A DNA stretch of 42,376 nucleotides from Bacteroidales bacterium (GTDB lineage: Bacteria; Bacteroidota; Bacteroidia; Bacteroidales; UBA932): the NCBI GenBank assembly GCA_022774085.1, contig JALFNZ010000016.1, positions 1 to 42,376 on the forward strand, read 5' to 3'. Of this stretch, positions 16,470 through 25,033 are shown in pieces. The notes under the pieces were generated by a model that saw only the letters and a list, made by a program, of their open reading frames with translations, ran no database searches and was not told the origin of the DNA. Position 1 is the first letter of the stretch. Each line of letters begins with the position of its first letter. Both the position numbers and the translations under genes were made by a program.

Positions 16470-19400
16470 ATGGCTAAAGAACTTATCAAACCGGACTACT
16501 TGTTTGAGGTAAGTTGGGAAGTCTGCAACAAAGTCGGAGGTATATATACCGTGATTGCGACAAAATCCCTCTACCTCAGCAGTGAATTCAAAAGGAATCA
16601 CATCATGGTGGGTCCGGATGTATGGATGAACACGGAAAGCAATCCCGACTTTATTGAGGATCCGCTTCTTTACAGATCATGGCGTCTGCAGGCGGCTTCG
16701 GAAGGCCTCCGCGTCCGTGTCGGAAGGTGGAATGTACCAGGCAAGCCTACAGCTATCCTGGTGGATTTCAAACAATTCCTGACAGAACAGAATGCAATTC
16801 TGACTGAGTTCTGGAAAAACTTCGGTGTAGATTCCCTGACAGGAAACTGGGATTATCGTGAGTCCGCATTGTTCGGATATGCGGCAGGTCGTGTGATTGA
16901 GAGCTTCTACAGATTCAATCTTGAATCTTCCGACAAGGTCGTTGCTCAATTCCATGAGTGGATGACCGGAGCAGGTCTGCTCTATCTCAAATCAACGGAT
17001 GTACCTGTAGCAACGGTATTTACTACTCATGCAACCGTCATCGGACGTTGCATTGCAGGCAACAACCTGCCTTTGTATGACAATATGCAGCACTATGATG
17101 CAGATGAGATGGCAAAACGTTTCAACGTCATCGCCAGACATTCATTGGAGAAAAAATCTGCACAGTACTGTGACATTTTCACGACTGTAAGCGAAATTAC
17201 TGCCAGGGAATGTGAACAGTTCCTTTCAAGGCCGGTCGATGTGGTTACCCCGAACGGCTTCGAACCAAGTTTCACACCTGATACCGATGAGCAGTTCGAT
17301 TGCATGCGTGGAACTTCAAGAAAGAAACTCCTCATGGTTGCCTCAGCAATGTGCGGTGAAGAAGTACCGGACAATGCCCTGCTTGTAGGCATCGGAGGAA
17401 GATATGAATGGAAGAATAAAGGCATCGATGTTTTCGTTGACGCCCTTGACAAAATCAACAAAACAGATTTCAAAGGTAAATGCGTTCATGCATTCATCAT
17501 GGTGCCTGCCGGTCACAATGGTCCGGACAAGCAGCTTTTAGCCAAGCTTGCCGGCAATCCTTCAAACTATGTGACAAGGACTTCCCACTATTTGATGAAC
17601 GGAGAATATGACTCTGTGAACAGGCGCCTGAACGAGTTGCATTTCAACAATGCGCTCGGTGACAAGGTTAAAGTTTATTTCATTCCTTCATACCTGAATG
17701 GGAATGACGGCATTTTCAATATGTCGTATTATGAACTCCTTGCCGGCATGGACCTGACTCTGTTCCCTTCTTATTACGAGCCATGGGGATACACTCCTCT
17801 TGAAAGCCTTGCTTTCAGGGTGCCTACCCTCACGACAAGCCTTGCAGGCTTCGGAATGTGGGTACGCTCGCACTACAAAGGTGAGCATCCGGGCATCACA
17901 GTCCTCGACAGAACAGACTCCAATTATTTTGAAGTTGTAGATGGAGTGGCACAGCGTGTGATTGAAATGGCTCAGCTCGACAAAACCGGAAGGGCAGCTT
18001 ATATGGAGAATGCCAGAGAAGTCTCTGAAATCGCCCTTTGGGAAAACAATATCATTTATTACAAGGAAGCATATTCCAAATCATTAGAGAAAATTATTTC
18101 GCTCAACGGAAAATATCCGAACGCGAGAAATGAAAAACATATTATGCAGTACAGAAAATTTGAAGTAAACCAACCAACCTGGAACAGCGTATTCGTATCA
18201 CGCCATCTTCCAGAGCGTCTTAAAGATCTGGAAACTCTTTCAAAGAACCTTTGGTGGTGCTGGAACGAATCAGCCAAGAATCTTTTCAAATCAATTGATC
18301 CGCAGGCATGGGAGGCATCAGGCCAGAACCCTATTGCAATGCTCGACAGAGTAAGCCTCAAGAGATATCAGAAACTGGAGAAGGACACCAAGTTCCTTGC
18401 AGATCTCAAGGCTGTTACCGATGAGTTCAACGAGTATATGGCCCTCAAGGCACAGAGAACCACTCCTTCAGTAGCATATTTCTGCATGGAGTACGGCCTT
18501 GATACATCACTCAAGATTTATTCTGGTGGTCTCGGTATCCTTGCCGGTGACTACATCAAGGAAACTTCCGACATGAACACCAATCTCGTGGCTGTCGGTC
18601 TCCTCTACAGATATGGATATTTCAATCAGAAGCTTACCGCTCAGGGTGAGCAGGTTGCTGAGGACGTAGCTCAGGATTTCATGAAGATTCCTGCAAGTCC
18701 TGTACGCGACGAGAACGGCAACTGGATCACCATCAGCGTGGCATTCCCGGGACGAACCCTCAATGCAAGGGTATGGAGGGTCGACGTCGGTAGAACCGAA
18801 CTCTATCTTCTTGATACAGACTTCCCTGAGAACCTTCCTGAGGACAGGTCAATCACATACAACCTCTACGGTGGTGACTGGGAGAACCGTCTCAAACAGG
18901 AACTCCTCCTTGGTGTCGGCGGTATCCGTGCACTCCGCAAACTCGGTTTCAATCCTCAGGTATATCACTGCAATGAGGGCCATGCAGCATTCATCGGACT
19001 TGAAAGACTTCGCGAACTCATTCAGGATCAGAATCTTGAGTTCCAGGAGGCACTTGAGGTCGTAAGGTCATCATCTCTCTTCACAACCCACACTCCGGTT
19101 CCTGCAGGACACGATGCATTTGACGAAGGACTTCTCCGCAAATACATCGGCCATTATCCGCAGCGTCTGAAAATCGACTGGGAGACAATGATGGGACTAG
19201 GAAAGGACAATGGTGCAGATGTTCATGAGAAATTCTCAATGAGTATCCTCGCAGCCAACATTTCACAGGAAGTGAACGGCGTTTCATGGCTTCACGGTGA
19301 AGTCAGCCGCGACATCCTCGGTCACATGTGGCCAGGCTACCTCCCTGAGGAGCTTCACGTAAGCTATGTGACCAACGGTGTGCACTATCCTACATGGACG

Positions 19401-20711
19401 GCACCGGAGTGGAAAGAAGTTCATGCAAGGGTATTCGGTGAAGAATTCAAGACCCACCACTATGACAAGTCTTGCTTTGACGGTATCTACAAAGTTTCCG
19501 ATGAGGAGGTATGGAACATCCGCACTTCACTCCGCAAGAAACTTATCGAGGAGGTAAAACGCAGACTTTCAGATCCTTCTGCATCAAATCACTACTCACC
19601 TCGTCAGGTTGTCCGCATCAAGGAGACCCTTCGTGACGATGTCCTCACAATCGGATTTGCAAGACGTTTTGCAACCTATAAGAGGGCACACCTTCTTTTC
19701 CGTGACCTCGACAGACTCGACCAGATTGTAAATGACCCTAAACAGCCTGTACAGTTCCTATTTGCAGGAAAGGCTCACCCTGCAGACAAGGCAGGTCAGG
19801 ATCTTATCAAGATGATCGTCGATATCTCAAAACAGGAAAGATTCATCGGTAAGATTGTCTTCGTACCTAACTACGACATCACTGTTGCCAAATATCTCGT
19901 ACAGGGAGTTGACGTTTGGATGAACAACCCGACACGTCCTCTTGAGGCATCTGGTACATCCGGAGAGAAAGCTGCCATGAATGGCGTAATGCACTTCTCC
20001 GTCCTTGACGGATGGTGGGTTGAAGGCTACAAGAAAGGAGCCGGCTGGGCACTTCCTATGGAGCGCACTTACGACGACCAGAACTATCAGGACGAACTCG
20101 ATGCTGCAACAATCTACAACATCATCGAAAATGAAATAGCTCCTACATTCTACAACAAGAGCCTTTCAACCGGACGCTCAACAGACTGGATCGAGTATAT
20201 CAAGAACACAGTGGCAATGGTAGCATGCAACTTCACTACCAACCGTATGCTCACTGACTACATCAACCAGTACTATGATCCACAGTCCCAGAGGTATGAG
20301 CACATTATTGCAAACGACTTTGCCGAGGCACGTGAGATTGCAGCGTGGAAGAAGAAACTTCGCCGTGAGTGGGGTAATGTTGAAGTGGTTTCTGCGAAGA
20401 TGCCGGACAGTAACAGCGACAATGTGGCAATCGGCAACGATTTCCATGCAGAGGTTGTCCTCAATATCGGTAACCTCAATCCTGAGGAAATCGGAGTTGA
20501 AGTCCTCTTCGCTACAGTTGACAACAAGGGCAAGTTCCACATCCAGGAGAGATATGACTTTACACCGGCATACTCACAGGATGGTCAGGCCAAGTATGTG
20601 GCAACTCTCAACCCTGACCGTTCAGGACTCTATCAGGTTGCCGGCAGGATTTATGCAAAGAACAGCAAACTTCCGCACAGACAGGACATCGAACTTGTAA
20701 GATGGTTGTAG
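16470..20711 (+). CDS. Fused GT3 glycogen synthase and GT35 alpha-glucan phosphorylase
   Basis: One 1413 aa protein carries opposite activities. Residues 1 to about 552 form a GT3 glycogen synthase of the eukaryotic Gys type: EVCNKVGGIYTVIATKS at the start, VVTPNGFEPS and EPWGYTPLESLAF in the second Rossmann domain. By family it uses UDP-glucose. Residues about 559-1413 (855 aa, the length of stand-alone enzymes) begin with a DUF3417 domain (PERLKDLETLSKNLWWCWN). They continue as an alpha-glucan phosphorylase, with CNEGHAAF, TTHTPVPAGHDAF and the PLP-binding Lys1167 in GTSGEKAAMNG. An in-frame Met559 at the junction (18144) would allow internal initiation. There is no frameshift or stop between the halves. 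The 3' end overlaps ribF by 10 bp. Confidence 0.93.
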   Translation: MAKELIKPDYLFEVSWEVCNKVGGIYTVIATKSLYLSSEFKRNHIMVGPDVWMNTESNPDFIEDPLLYRSWRLQAASEGLRVRVGRWNVPGKPTAILVDFKQFLTEQNAILTEFWKNFGVDSLTGNWDYRESALFGYAAGRVIESFYRFNLESSDKVVAQFHEWMTGAGLLYLKSTDVPVATVFTTHATVIGRCIAGNNLPLYDNMQHYDADEMAKRFNVIARHSLEKKSAQYCDIFTTVSEITARECEQFLSRPVDVVTPNGFEPSFTPDTDEQFDCMRGTSRKKLLMVASAMCGEEVPDNALLVGIGGRYEWKNKGIDVFVDALDKINKTDFKGKCVHAFIMVPAGHNGPDKQLLAKLAGNPSNYVTRTSHYLMNGEYDSVNRRLNELHFNNALGDKVKVYFIPSYLNGNDGIFNMSYYELLAGMDLTLFPSYYEPWGYTPLESLAFRVPTLTTSLAGFGMWVRSHYKGEHPGITVLDRTDSNYFEVVDGVAQRVIEMAQLDKTGRAAYMENAREVSEIALWENNIIYYKEAYSKSLEKIISLNGKYPNARNEKHIMQYRKFEVNQPTWNSVFVSRHLPERLKDLETLSKNLWWCWNESAKNLFKSIDPQAWEASGQNPIAMLDRVSLKRYQKLEKDTKFLADLKAVTDEFNEYMALKAQRTTPSVAYFCMEYGLDTSLKIYSGGLGILAGDYIKETSDMNTNLVAVGLLYRYGYFNQKLTAQGEQVAEDVAQDFMKIPASPVRDENGNWITISVAFPGRTLNARVWRVDVGRTELYLLDTDFPENLPEDRSITYNLYGGDWENRLKQELLLGVGGIRALRKLGFNPQVYHCNEGHAAFIGLERLRELIQDQNLEFQEALEVVRSSSLFTTHTPVPAGHDAFDEGLLRKYIGHYPQRLKIDWETMMGLGKDNGADVHEKFSMSILAANISQEVNGVSWLHGEVSRDILGHMWPGYLPEELHVSYVTNGVHYPTWTAPEWKEVHARVFGEEFKTHHYDKSCFDGIYKVSDEEVWNIRTSLRKKLIEEVKRRLSDPSASNHYSPRQVVRIKETLRDDVLTIGFARRFATYKRAHLLFRDLDRLDQIVNDPKQPVQFLFAGKAHPADKAGQDLIKMIVDISKQERFIGKIVFVPNYDITVAKYLVQGVDVWMNNPTRPLEASGTSGEKAAMNGVMHFSVLDGWWVEGYKKGAGWALPMERTYDDQNYQDELDAATIYNIIENEIAPTFYNKSLSTGRSTDWIEYIKNTVAMVACNFTTNRMLTDYINQYYDPQSQRYEHIIANDFAEAREIAAWKKKLRREWGNVEVVSAKMPDSNSDNVAIGNDFHAEVVLNIGNLNPEEIGVEVLFATVDNKGKFHIQERYDFTPAYSQDGQAKYVATLNPDRSGLYQVAGRIYAKNSKLPHRQDIELVRWL

Positions 20712-21595
20712 CAACCGGTTTTTTCGACGGTGTCCACATCGGACACCGTTTGGTTATAGAGCAGCTTGTCAAGGCTGCTGCAGTACGCGGGGATAAGAGC
20801 ATGGTCATAACATTCTGGCCACATCCCCGCAATGTATTGCAGCAGGAAGCCCGCTCCTTGCGACTGCTTACCACCTTGGATGAAAAGAAGGCTATCCTTC
20901 ATTCGCTCGGGGTGGATTATGTGGAGGTACTTCAGTTCACCAGGGAATTCAGCCGGATGACTACTGAGGAATATCTTCGCGACATCGTACGCGGGCGATA
21001 TGGAGCAACTGCCATTCTGTTGGGATATGACAACAGAATGGGAGCTGATTCCCTTGACAGCAGCACAGTTGCAAAAGTGGCGGAAAGCCTGTCCATAGAG
21101 GTTATCAGGACGGGAATTGTGCCATTCCAGGGAGAATGTGCTGTAAGTTCCACAAAAATTCGCGAGTGCATCAGCCGTGGGGACATCCACAGTGCTGAAC
21201 AGATGCTTGGCTACCGTTACACCATCAAAGGGGTGGTCGTTGAAGGCAACAGGGTTGGCCGGACCATCGGTTTCCCGACTGCAAACCTGCAGCTCTACGA
21301 ACCGCTGAAACTGCTTCCGGGAAATGGAGTCTATCTGGTAGGCGTGCATGCTCTTGGAAAGGATTATATGGGAATGTGCAACATTGGTTGCCGCCCGACT
21401 TTGGGAGATGGACGCACGCGCACTATAGAAACCAATATTTTTGAGTTTGATGAGGCTATATACGGCCTGGGCCTGGAACTTTCTTTCATCTCCAAGATAA
21501 GGGATGAGGAAAAATTCGATGGTTTGGGTTCCTTGTCAGTACAATTGGCAAAGGACCGCGAGGTTTGTTTTGACATCATCGGAAGAATGTCCTGA
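20702..21595 (+). CDS. ribF: RibF, bifunctional riboflavin kinase / FAD synthetase
   Basis: RibF phosphorylates riboflavin to FMN and adenylates FMN to FAD. The 297 aa protein shows the N-terminal FAD synthetase domain (GFFDGVHIGHR near residue 6, then ITFWPHPRNVL, and SSTKIRECIS) and the C-terminal riboflavin kinase domain (YTIKGVVVEGNRVGRTIGFPTANL, then NIGCRPT and ETNIFEFD). The ATG lies inside the last four codons of the glycogen phosphorylase fusion, so its translation is probably coupled to that gene. No metabolic reason for this link is evident. It ends the long xseA-to-ribF run. Confidence 0.95.
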   Translation: MVVATGFFDGVHIGHRLVIEQLVKAAAVRGDKSMVITFWPHPRNVLQQEARSLRLLTTLDEKKAILHSLGVDYVEVLQFTREFSRMTTEEYLRDIVRGRYGATAILLGYDNRMGADSLDSSTVAKVAESLSIEVIRTGIVPFQGECAVSSTKIRECISRGDIHSAEQMLGYRYTIKGVVVEGNRVGRTIGFPTANLQLYEPLKLLPGNGVYLVGVHALGKDYMGMCNIGCRPTLGDGRTRTIETNIFEFDEAIYGLGLELSFISKIRDEEKFDGLGSLSVQLAKDREVCFDIIGRMS

Positions 21596-21623
21596 CAGGA
21601 TAGCTTTTTCCAAAAATAATTTG

Positions 21624-21631
21624 TATATTTG
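21624..21631 (+). promoter_or_regulatory. Bacteroidota -7 box TATATTTG for greA
   Basis: TATATTTG followed by CA is a typical Bacteroidota -7 element, about 75 bp before greA and 28 bp after the ribF stop. It starts the greA-HIT-lipoprotein unit. Confidence 0.6.
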
Positions 21632-21643
21632 CAATCAGTCGAA

Positions 21644-21671
21644 GGGTTCTGTTGTAAACAAACAGGACTCC
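21644..21671 (+). promoter_or_regulatory. Weak stem-loop in the greA leader
   Basis: GGGTTCTGTT (21644-21653) can pair with AACAGGACTCC (21661-21671) around a 7 nt loop, with one G-T pair and one bulge. A T-rich stretch follows. It may be a leader structure or weak attenuator of greA; the pairing is imperfect. Confidence 0.3.
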
Positions 21672-21705
21672 TTATTTATTATGTTGTTTTTGATGAAATA
21701 TTAAT

Positions 21706-22173
21706 ATGGAAATTCACTACATGACCCAGGATGGTCTGGAAAAATTGAAGAAGGAGCTGGCGGATGCCATCGCGCAGAGGCCGGTGATTTCCGCACAGAT
21801 CGCCGAGGCAAGGGACAAGGGAGATTTGTCGGAAAATGCAGAATATGAAGCTGCAAGGGAAGCTCAGGGCCTTCTTGAGCTCAATATTGCCAAATTGCAG
21901 AATCTTGTAGCCAATGCAAGGGTGATTGATGAGAAGCAGATTGGCACGGACAAGGTGCAGATGCTTAACAAGGTGAAGGTTAAGAACCTTGCCAACGGCC
22001 AGATTATGAACTTTACTCTCGTTGGAGAAAGCGAAGCTGATTTCAAAGCTGGAAAGCTTGCTGTCAAGACTCCTATCGGACAGGCTCTTATGGGCCACTC
22101 TGCGGGAGAAATCGTTGAGGCAAAAGTACCTGCAGGCGTCATAAAGTTCGAGATTCTTGAGATAACTCTGTAA
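21706..22173 (+). CDS. greA: GreA transcription elongation factor
   Basis: GreA enters the secondary channel of RNA polymerase and stimulates cleavage of backtracked RNA. The 155 aa protein has the N-terminal coiled-coil hairpin with the acidic tip GDLSENAEYEAARE (about residues 41-55) and the C-terminal FKBP-like domain (VGESEADFKAGKLAVKTPIGQALMGH). Length and motifs are standard. It has its own promoter and is followed by the HIT gene after 13 bp. Confidence 0.97.
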   Translation: MEIHYMTQDGLEKLKKELADAIAQRPVISAQIAEARDKGDLSENAEYEAAREAQGLLELNIAKLQNLVANARVIDEKQIGTDKVQMLNKVKVKNLANGQIMNFTLVGESEADFKAGKLAVKTPIGQALMGHSAGEIVEAKVPAGVIKFEILEITL

Positions 22174-22186
22174 TTCTAAGTGCATT

Positions 22187-22594
22187 ATGGCAACAATCTT
22201 TACTAAAATAGCCAAGGGGGAGATTCCTTCATACAAGGTGGCGGAGAACGATGATTTCTATGCCTTCCTGGACATCAACCCTCTTGCTAAGGGACACACA
22301 CTTGTGATTCCAAAGAATGTGGAGGATGATTATATTTTCAACCTGGATGACTCTACTTATGAAGGACTGTGGGATTTTGCCCGCAAGGTGGCAGCTGCTC
22401 TGAAAGTTGCAGTTCCATGCAAGAGGGTGGGAGTCGCCGTGCTTGGAATGGAAGTCCCTCACACCCATATCCACCTTGTACCACTCAATTCAGAGGCAGA
22501 TATGGACTTCAGGAAGGAGAAACTGGTTTTGAAGCCGGAGGAGTTTGCCGCAATTGCAGAATCCATAAATAAAGAATATGTCAAGATTTGTTAG
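22187..22594 (+). CDS. HIT-family nucleotide hydrolase
   Basis: This is a 135 aa histidine-triad protein. The triad is seen as HTHIHLVPL near residues 94-102. The N-terminal IFTKIAKGEIPSYKVAEND and YAFLDINPLAKGHTLVIPK are typical of the Hint/HinT branch, which hydrolyses adenosine phosphoramidates and related nucleotides. Its physiological substrate is not known. The C terminus overlaps the next gene by 17 bp in a different frame. Confidence 0.93.
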   Translation: MATIFTKIAKGEIPSYKVAENDDFYAFLDINPLAKGHTLVIPKNVEDDYIFNLDDSTYEGLWDFARKVAAALKVAVPCKRVGVAVLGMEVPHTHIHLVPLNSEADMDFRKEKLVLKPEEFAAIAESINKEYVKIC

Positions 22595-23726
22595 AATATT
22601 GCCGGCTATGCTGGCCGCAGCGCTTGTTTGTGCTTCATGTGGCAACAAGGCTGCAATTGACGGAATACTGGCTCAGGCACCCTCATCTGAGGTGATAGTC
22701 AAAGTGCTTGATGTCAATATAATGGAAACGATTGACACCGTACGCACCGGAGCAGACGGTAAGTTTTCATTCAAGTTGGATATTGAAAAAGGCCAGCCTG
22801 AATTCGTATATCTTTTCCATTCGGACAAAAAGATTGCATCCCTGCTTCTTGAAAGAGGAGACAGGGTCAGCGTGGAAGCTGATACATTGGGAAATTGGAC
22901 GGTATCCGGCTCTGAAGAATCTGCAAAACTAGCCCAGGTGGAGAAATCATATAATGAGGCACTCCGCCGCATGCAGGCACTGTCCGATGCACTCCAGGCT
23001 GCAGAACCGAATTCTTCCGAAGCGCAGGAAATCAAACGCAGGATGGGACAGGAATATGTTTCATATTACCGCGACCGCGTGAGGTATGTCATGGAGAACA
23101 GCCACTCTCTTACAATTATTCCTGTATTCTACCAGAGACTTGGCGACAACCTTCCAGTCTTCGGGCAGAGCACCGATGCAATTCATTTCTCGAATGCCTG
23201 TGACTCGCTCATGACCGTATATCCTGAGTCAAAATATGTAAAGGCATTGCTTGGCGAAGCAAAGAGCCGCAACAATTTCATGGATTTCGAGATGCGCCTG
23301 AGAAATGCAACTGAAATCGGTTTCCCTGACATCAGCCTACCTGATATCAATGCCCGAAAGGTGGCATTGAGCAGCCTTGAGTCGAAGGTCGTGATGGTGC
23401 AGTTCTGGAGTGCGGCAGAGGCTTCTCAGAAAATGTTCAATCAGGATGTCCTCAAGCCTGTATATGAAGAGTTCCATGGACGTGGTTTCGAGATTTATCA
23501 GGTGTCGCTTGATACGGACAAGACCATGTGGGCTCGTGTGGTCAAAGAGCAGAACATGCCTTGGATAAGTGTAAGTGATGCTCGTGGCAGCGCTTCTCCT
23601 TATGTGACTTTGTATAATATCCCGGCACTTCCTGCAACCTACATAATCAGCAACGGAGCTTTGGTGGACGGCAAGGTCGTGGATGCAAAATCCCTCAGGA
23701 AATTGCTCGAGGGTCTTTTGAAATAA
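22578..23726 (+). CDS. Thioredoxin-fold lipoprotein lacking the CxxC motif
   Basis: A 382 aa exported protein. The N terminus is a signal peptide with a probable lipobox ending at Cys21 (CASCGNK). A DUF4369-like beta domain covers about 25-115, a helical linker 115-240, and a thioredoxin/AhpC-TSA fold about 250-382 (VVMVQFWS, then YQVSLDTDKTMW and IPALPATYIIS with the conserved cis-Pro region). Where TlpA-like proteins have C-x-x-C, this protein has Glu281-Ala-Ser-Gln284, so it cannot act as a dithiol oxidoreductase. It is probably a binding or scaffold protein at the periplasmic face. It is co-transcribed with greA and the HIT gene. Confidence 0.85.
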   Translation: MSRFVRILPAMLAAALVCASCGNKAAIDGILAQAPSSEVIVKVLDVNIMETIDTVRTGADGKFSFKLDIEKGQPEFVYLFHSDKKIASLLLERGDRVSVEADTLGNWTVSGSEESAKLAQVEKSYNEALRRMQALSDALQAAEPNSSEAQEIKRRMGQEYVSYYRDRVRYVMENSHSLTIIPVFYQRLGDNLPVFGQSTDAIHFSNACDSLMTVYPESKYVKALLGEAKSRNNFMDFEMRLRNATEIGFPDISLPDINARKVALSSLESKVVMVQFWSAAEASQKMFNQDVLKPVYEEFHGRGFEIYQVSLDTDKTMWARVVKEQNMPWISVSDARGSASPYVTLYNIPALPATYIISNGALVDGKVVDAKSLRKLLEGLLK

Positions 23727-23745
23727 AGACTACTCAACATATTTC

Positions 23746-23785
23746 AAAAAGAAACTGTTCTGATTCTTCAGAACAGTTTCTTTTT
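23746..23785. terminator. Bidirectional terminator between the lipoprotein gene and tsaB
   Basis: A 17 bp perfect stem (AAAAAGAAACTGTTCTG pairing with its complement) with a 6 nt loop, flanked by A and T tracts, works in both directions. The last codons and stop of tsaB (down to 23768) lie inside it. Confidence 0.9.
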
Positions 23786-24448
23786 GCTTACAGTCGCAAC
23801 GAATTCCTTCAGATAAAATGGCTCGAAATAGGCAACGTCCCGGAATCTGCCTTCCCGGAACTCTTTCAGCGCCGGAGCGAGCATCGCTTTGGCATCTGGA
23901 CAACACTGTATGAATGATGCATTTGGAGAGACAATGGTCCCTTCGCACTTCCGGGCTCCGTCTCCGATGAAAAGAACCTTTCCCCGGGAAAGATATTCGC
24001 TGAAGCTGTTTCCGTCGATTATCGCAGGGGAGACTTCCGTCAGAGGGGTGCCGTCGGGAAGGAATACAGCCGTATATACCTCCATCCTGCGAGCATCCAC
24101 CATCGGAACGATATAACTGTAATCCGTTGGATTATCCACTTTTGCAACCAGGGTGTCGAGGGTTCCGGCGGCAAGCAGCGGTTTATGTGAACCGAAACAT
24201 AGACCCTTGGCCGTGGATACTCCCACACGAAGACCTGTGTATGAACCGGGTCCCATGCTTACACATACGGCATCGCAGTCAGATATGCCAATCTCCATCT
24301 CCTTAAGCATATCCTGGATGAAAACGGCCGTGAGGGATGCATGTGCCTTTGGTTCGGAACTTTCTCTGTATGAGACGATTTCTCCATTCTCTGCTATCGC
24401 GCATGAACAGAGAGATGTGGATGTTTCTATGAGTATGATTCTTTCCAT
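23768..24448 (-). CDS. tsaB: TsaB, tRNA threonylcarbamoyladenosine biosynthesis subunit
   Basis: TsaB is the non-catalytic ASKHA-fold partner of TsaD in forming t6A37 on ANN-decoding tRNAs. The 226 aa protein starts MERIILIETSTSLCSCAIAENG and contains the hallmark SMGPGSYTGLRVGVSTAKGL (about residues 64-83). I chose the ATG at 24448, which matches the family start; an in-frame extension to 24496 would overlap the cvpA stop and lacks similarity. The gene ends inside the shared terminator. cvpA lies 28 bp upstream in the same direction. Confidence 0.95.
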   Translation of the reverse strand: MERIILIETSTSLCSCAIAENGEIVSYRESSEPKAHASLTAVFIQDMLKEMEIGISDCDAVCVSMGPGSYTGLRVGVSTAKGLCFGSHKPLLAAGTLDTLVAKVDNPTDYSYIVPMVDARRMEVYTAVFLPDGTPLTEVSPAIIDGNSFSEYLSRGKVLFIGDGARKCEGTIVSPNASFIQCCPDAKAMLAPALKEFREGRFRDVAYFEPFYLKEFVATVSKKKLF

Positions 24449-24476
24449 AAGAGGTTGTTTCAAATGATTGGTCCGG

Positions 24477-24974
24477 TCATTTGGTATTGCCCACAAGCTC
24501 TTTCAGATAAGGGAATACCGAATTAGCAGTGTTTTTTATCGGGTGATAAAGCCTGGATTCTAGCAGGGTTTCCTCCTTGACAAGGTGGAATTGTGCATTG
24601 ACCGAGTTGAACGCCAGAATGACCAGTCCTACAATCAGAATGCATTTCAAAAGGGAGAAAATGACTCCCAGCAACTTGTTCAGCCAGCCCAGCATCACTA
24701 TTTTAACCGTCGCTTCAAGCAGTTTTGCCAAAGCCCCGAGAGCCAGTATCACCAACACGAGGATAAGTGCAAATGCAACTATCTGGAGAACCTGTCCCGA
24801 TGCTTCGATATACTGTCCGATCCATCCTGCAACAAGTTTGGAGAATTTGAATGACATCCAAATTCCGGCTATTATTGCAACGATGGCGATTACCTGAGCA
24901 ATGAAACCTTTTCTGAATCCCTGGATAATTGCAGGTATGAAACATATCAGAATAATGGCGTCCAGTATATTCAT
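24477..24974 (-). CDS. CvpA-family membrane protein
   Basis: This 165 aa protein has four predicted membrane segments (about 3-18, 22-44, 63-90 and 100-123) and the CvpA signature near the start (ILDAIILICFIPAIIQGFRKGF). E. coli CvpA is linked to colicin V production and envelope stress; the molecular role is not settled. It is first in a two-gene unit with tsaB. A minus-strand -7 box is about 60 bp upstream. Confidence 0.88.
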   Translation of the reverse strand: MNILDAIILICFIPAIIQGFRKGFIAQVIAIVAIIAGIWMSFKFSKLVAGWIGQYIEASGQVLQIVAFALILVLVILALGALAKLLEATVKIVMLGWLNKLLGVIFSLLKCILIVGLVILAFNSVNAQFHLVKEETLLESRLYHPIKNTANSVFPYLKELVGNTK

Positions 24975-24992
24975 ATATTTTCTTAAAATAAT

Positions 24993-25000
24993 TATATTTG
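24993..25000 (+). promoter_or_regulatory. Bacteroidota -7 box TATATTTG for ileS
   Basis: TATATTTG followed by CAG is an exact TAnnTTTG match, 62 bp before the ileS start. It faces the cvpA promoter (25034-25041) rather than standing back to back with it. Confidence 0.6.
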
Positions 25001-25010
25001 CAGTTTGAAA

Positions 25011-25026
25011 AAATCCGTAAGGATTT
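25011..25026. promoter_or_regulatory. Small hairpin between facing promoters
   Basis: AAATCC-GTAA-GGATTT forms a 6 bp stem with a tetraloop. On the minus strand it is followed directly by more Ts, so it would look like a minimal terminator at the very 5' end of a cvpA transcript. It also lies at the 5' end of the ileS transcript. Confidence 0.4.
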
Positions 25027-25033
25027 CAGCGCA

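Noticed and set aside
20651..21349. Open frame of 232 codons on the minus strand across ribF
   Set aside because: Antisense to conserved RibF motifs and spanning the gene junction; no protein family features. A shadow frame.
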